Origin: DATEMK01 sp035275625
GTDB taxonomy: Bacteria; Bacteroidota; Bacteroidia; AKYH767-A; OLB10
DNA: 6,886 nucleotides
Direction: 5' to 3'
Assembly (NCBI GenBank): GCA_035275625.1
Contig: DATEMK010000129.1
Coordinates: 1 to 6,886 of the forward strand
In this document: piece by piece, positions 5,839-6,886 of the stretch
Layout: each line of letters opens with the position of its first letter
How positions within the stretch are numbered: the stretch's first letter is position 1
Position numbers and translations under genes: made by a program
Notes under the pieces: generated by a model
The model's database searches: none
The model's input: the letters and a program-made list of their open reading frames with translations, nothing else
What the model was told of the DNA's origin: nothing

Positions 5839-6131
5839 TGTTGTTTCTCATCGTTATTCAAAATAATTTCGTGCAGAGCGCTCCAGAATACATATGGCAT
5901 TTCAGTTTCGTAAAATGGACGAAGTGATTCATATGCTCCGGTTAGAAATGTGCTTTTGTATTGGTCAATGTCTTTGTATATCTCAATATATTTCATTCCC
6001 ATCTTTCTCTGAATGGCTTTTTTTTGGAGCATTAGTTCGTCAAAGCTTCCTGCCATTTTTAATTCTTTTTTAAACTGTTTGAGATGTTCCTTTCTAAAAG
6101 GAAATGTTTCAATTTCGTTAAGTTTGGCCAC
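5835..6131 (-). CDS. Hypothetical protein (98 aa) coupled to the methylase
   Basis: The family is not recognised. The protein is small, predicted mostly helical and soluble, with a lysine-rich first half (FRKEHLKQFKKELK, 12-25; LMLQKKAIQRKMGMKY, 33-48) and an aromatic second half (YESLRPFYETEMPYVFWSAL, 67-86), without signal peptide or membrane segment. The start is GTG at 6131: a stop lies in frame four codons upstream, and the first internal ATG is only at residue 26, where it would remove a well-formed helix. No Shine-Dalgarno is visible. Its stop overlaps the methylase ATG, so the two are probably made together. A methylase accessory, DNA-binding or replication role is possible from position only. 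It follows the replication gene after a 59-bp AT-rich gap. Confidence 0.72.
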   Translation of the reverse strand: MAKLNEIETFPFRKEHLKQFKKELKMAGSFDELMLQKKAIQRKMGMKYIEIYKDIDQYKSTFLTGAYESLRPFYETEMPYVFWSALHEIILNNDEKQQ

Positions 6132-6190
6132 GTTAGTAATTTAAAGATGCGTTTAATGGTTCGACTTTTTATATTAATATTTTGTAAGAG

Positions 6191-6676
6191 TTAGTTTTGT
6201 AGGGTTTCTTTTGTTATGCGCATTTTTTGCGCAAGTGCTGTTACCTTTTTGCTCAAGTCCTGTGCAATAATTGCACAGGGCAACTCAGAAAAGGACAGAA
6301 GTGAACTCTCTTTCCCCGAGTTTTCCACAGGTGAATAAAACTCATAAGAAATCCGGTAATACAAGCGTTGCTTCCCTTTTCGCTTTTGCGGATCATCAAG
6401 CAGGCTTCCATTTTCATGTAATACCTCAATTAGCCTTTTATTGACCAGGCTTTCCGTTGCAGTCGAAATCGCCCGCCTTGAACAGCCCGTAAATGCCTGC
6501 AGTTGACTGTTTGAAATCCAATCAACTTCTTTCCTCCCATTAGAAGCCTGCTTATCTGACCAGCCTAAAGTTTTTCTGACAATTACAAGAAGCACTTTAA
6601 GTTCTGCGGAACTTAAACGTTTTAGGTATGCATCAAAAAGAACATTGGGGACAGGTGTTGTTTTTGAGTGCAGCAT
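6191..6676 (-). CDS. Winged-helix replication initiator, phage O N-terminal-like
   Basis: The N-terminus (TTPVPNVLFDAYLKRLSSAE, 6-25, then LKVLLVIVRKTLGW, 26-39) is the signature of the phage replication protein O N-terminal domain and related plasmid initiators, which bind origin repeats and bring in the helicase machinery. A winged-helix core follows: ISNSQLQAFTGCSRRAIS (54-71) as the helix-turn-helix, TESLVNKRLIEVLHENG (74-90) as the following helix and wing, and KQRLYYRISYEFY (102-114) as a closing strand. The C-terminal tail (115-161) is polar and probably a partner-contact region. With 161 residues it is shorter than lambda O, which also has a C-terminal helicase-loader-binding domain. 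Its own 3' end holds iteron-like repeats. The ATG at 6676 lies 14 bases after the upstream gene's stop, so they share an operon. A plain transcriptional regulator is the main alternative. Confidence 0.7.
   Translation of the reverse strand: MLHSKTTPVPNVLFDAYLKRLSSAELKVLLVIVRKTLGWSDKQASNGRKEVDWISNSQLQAFTGCSRRAISTATESLVNKRLIEVLHENGSLLDDPQKRKGKQRLYYRISYEFYSPVENSGKESSLLSFSELPCAIIAQDLSKKVTALAQKMRITKETLQN
6217..6282. repeat. Three imperfect 22-bp repeats inside the replication gene (candidate origin iterons)
   Basis: Units start at 6217, 6239 and 6261; within each, a second TG-starting half-unit begins 11 bp later (6228, 6250, 6272). Five of the six half-units begin with close variants of TGYGCA (TGCGCA, TGCGCA, TGCTCA, TGTGCA, TGCACA); the one at 6239 is TGTTAC. 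By hand alignment, units 1 and 2 agree at 15 of 22 positions and units 1 and 3 at 13 of 22. A 22-bp period is not a codon multiple, so this is not a protein repeat. An AT-rich stretch follows (6132-6190), and a one-mismatch DnaA-box-like TTTTCCACA lies at 6321-6329. Origin function is inferred by analogy with lambda, whose iterons lie inside O. Confidence 0.4.
6259..6279. promoter_or_regulatory. Perfect 21-nt palindrome within the replication gene
   Basis: Arms CCTGTGCAAT (6259-6268) and ATTGCACAGG (6270-6279) flank a single central A. It lies in the coding region for Pro-Cys-Ala-Ile-Ile-Ala-Gln (residues 133-139) and forms the most symmetric part of the 22-bp repeat array. Such a site suits a dimeric DNA-binding protein, possibly the encoded initiator. 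Binding is inferred. Confidence 0.5.
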
Positions 6677-6690
6677 ACAATAGAAGAAAA

Positions 6691-6886
6691 TTATGCTGCT
6701 ACCTCTAATGTTTCCTGATTATTTTCTTCCCTTTCAAAAACAAAAAACTCTGTTTCCGGTTGGTGGAAAAACTTAATATACTTTCTTCCACTGTCAGCCT
6801 CTTTTAAAAATCCTGCTCGATACCAAATAGCTTTCTTCTCTCCGTCCTTCTCAAATTCCTTTTTCGTACAGATGTGAAAAAGTTTC
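6691..6886 (-). CDS. C-terminal 64 residues of an unrecognised protein (start outside window)
   Basis: An open frame enters from the right edge and ends at a TAA at 6693-6691; reading from 6885 it gives 64 residues. The visible part begins KLFHICTKKEF, continues with KKAIWYRAGFLKEADSGRKY (about 18-37) and FFHQPETEFFVFERE (about 39-53), and ends in an acidic tail and VAA. It is rich in aromatic and charged residues and lacks membrane segments. The beginning looks like a natural N-terminus region, so only one or a few residues may be missing, giving a protein of about 65 residues. The family is not recognised. It lies 14 bases upstream of the replication gene on the same strand, so it is probably co-transcribed with it. 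The frame is supported by plausible composition and by the tight spacing. Confidence 0.65.
   Translation of the reverse strand, partial: KLFHICTKKEFEKDGEKKAIWYRAGFLKEADSGRKYIKFFHQPETEFFVFEREENNQETLEVAA

Noticed and set aside
5066..5913. Plus-strand open frames over the methylase and 98-aa gene (5066-5266, 5710-5913)
   Set aside because: They are antisense shadows of a clearly recognised methylase and the gene coupled to it, without protein-like features.
6171..6180. ATATTAATAT palindrome in the gap before the 98-aa gene
   Set aside because: Short AT-only palindromes are expected often in such AT-rich DNA.
6321..6329. DnaA box proving an origin
   Set aside because: TTTTCCACA differs from the consensus by one base, and equivalent words also occur inside the dnaE gene (near 1694 and 2864), so it is not specific evidence.

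Overview
The window reads as accessory DNA of a Bacteroidota bacterium, probably environmental and Chitinophaga/Sphingobacteriales-like. The reasons are the AT-rich composition, the near absence of Shine-Dalgarno sequences before starts, a short accessory-type DnaE polymerase of the kind common in that phylum, and a set of mobile-element proteins (O-like replication protein, orphan Dam-type methylase, ArdC-like protein, SymE-like toxin). This placement is inference. All nine supported genes lie on the minus strand, so transcription runs from high to low coordinates. No rRNA, tRNA, insertion sequence, integrase, relaxase or CRISPR array was seen.

Reading with transcription: (1) 6885-6691 is the 3' end of an unrecognised gene. 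(2) 6676-6191 is a winged-helix replication protein resembling the N-terminal part of phage O proteins. Its 3' third carries three imperfect 22-bp repeats and a perfect 21-nt palindrome, a layout like lambda, where the origin sits inside O. (3) 6131-5835 is an unknown 98-residue protein, followed with a 4-nt ATGA overlap by (4) a D12-class adenine methyltransferase (5838-5053) without a visible restriction partner. (5) A 200-bp intergenic region holds a perfect 23-bp hairpin plus a third, mirror-image purine arm, so that either strand could fold into an intramolecular triple helix. (6) 4852-3938 is an ArdC-like ssDNA-binding protein whose zinc-protease HExxH motif is ruined (RQLIH). It is coupled by another ATGA overlap to (7) a SymE-like AbrB-fold toxin (3941-3729), which ends at a good intrinsic terminator.

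A second transcription unit follows the terminator: (8) a 113-residue unknown protein (3557-3216), (9) a 991-residue DNA polymerase III alpha-type protein (3186-211) with intact polymerase aspartates but a degenerate PHP domain, and (10) a 57-residue single-pass membrane protein (214-41) coupled to the polymerase by a third ATGA overlap. A small hairpin at the window edge may end this unit.

Taken together, the right half looks like the replication and anti-restriction part of a plasmid or integrative element. The left half is a lesion-bypass-type polymerase operon, either cargo of the same element or neighbouring host DNA. The most unusual items are the triplex-capable element, the protease-dead ArdC, the iteron-like repeats inside the replication gene, and the small membrane protein coupled to dnaE.
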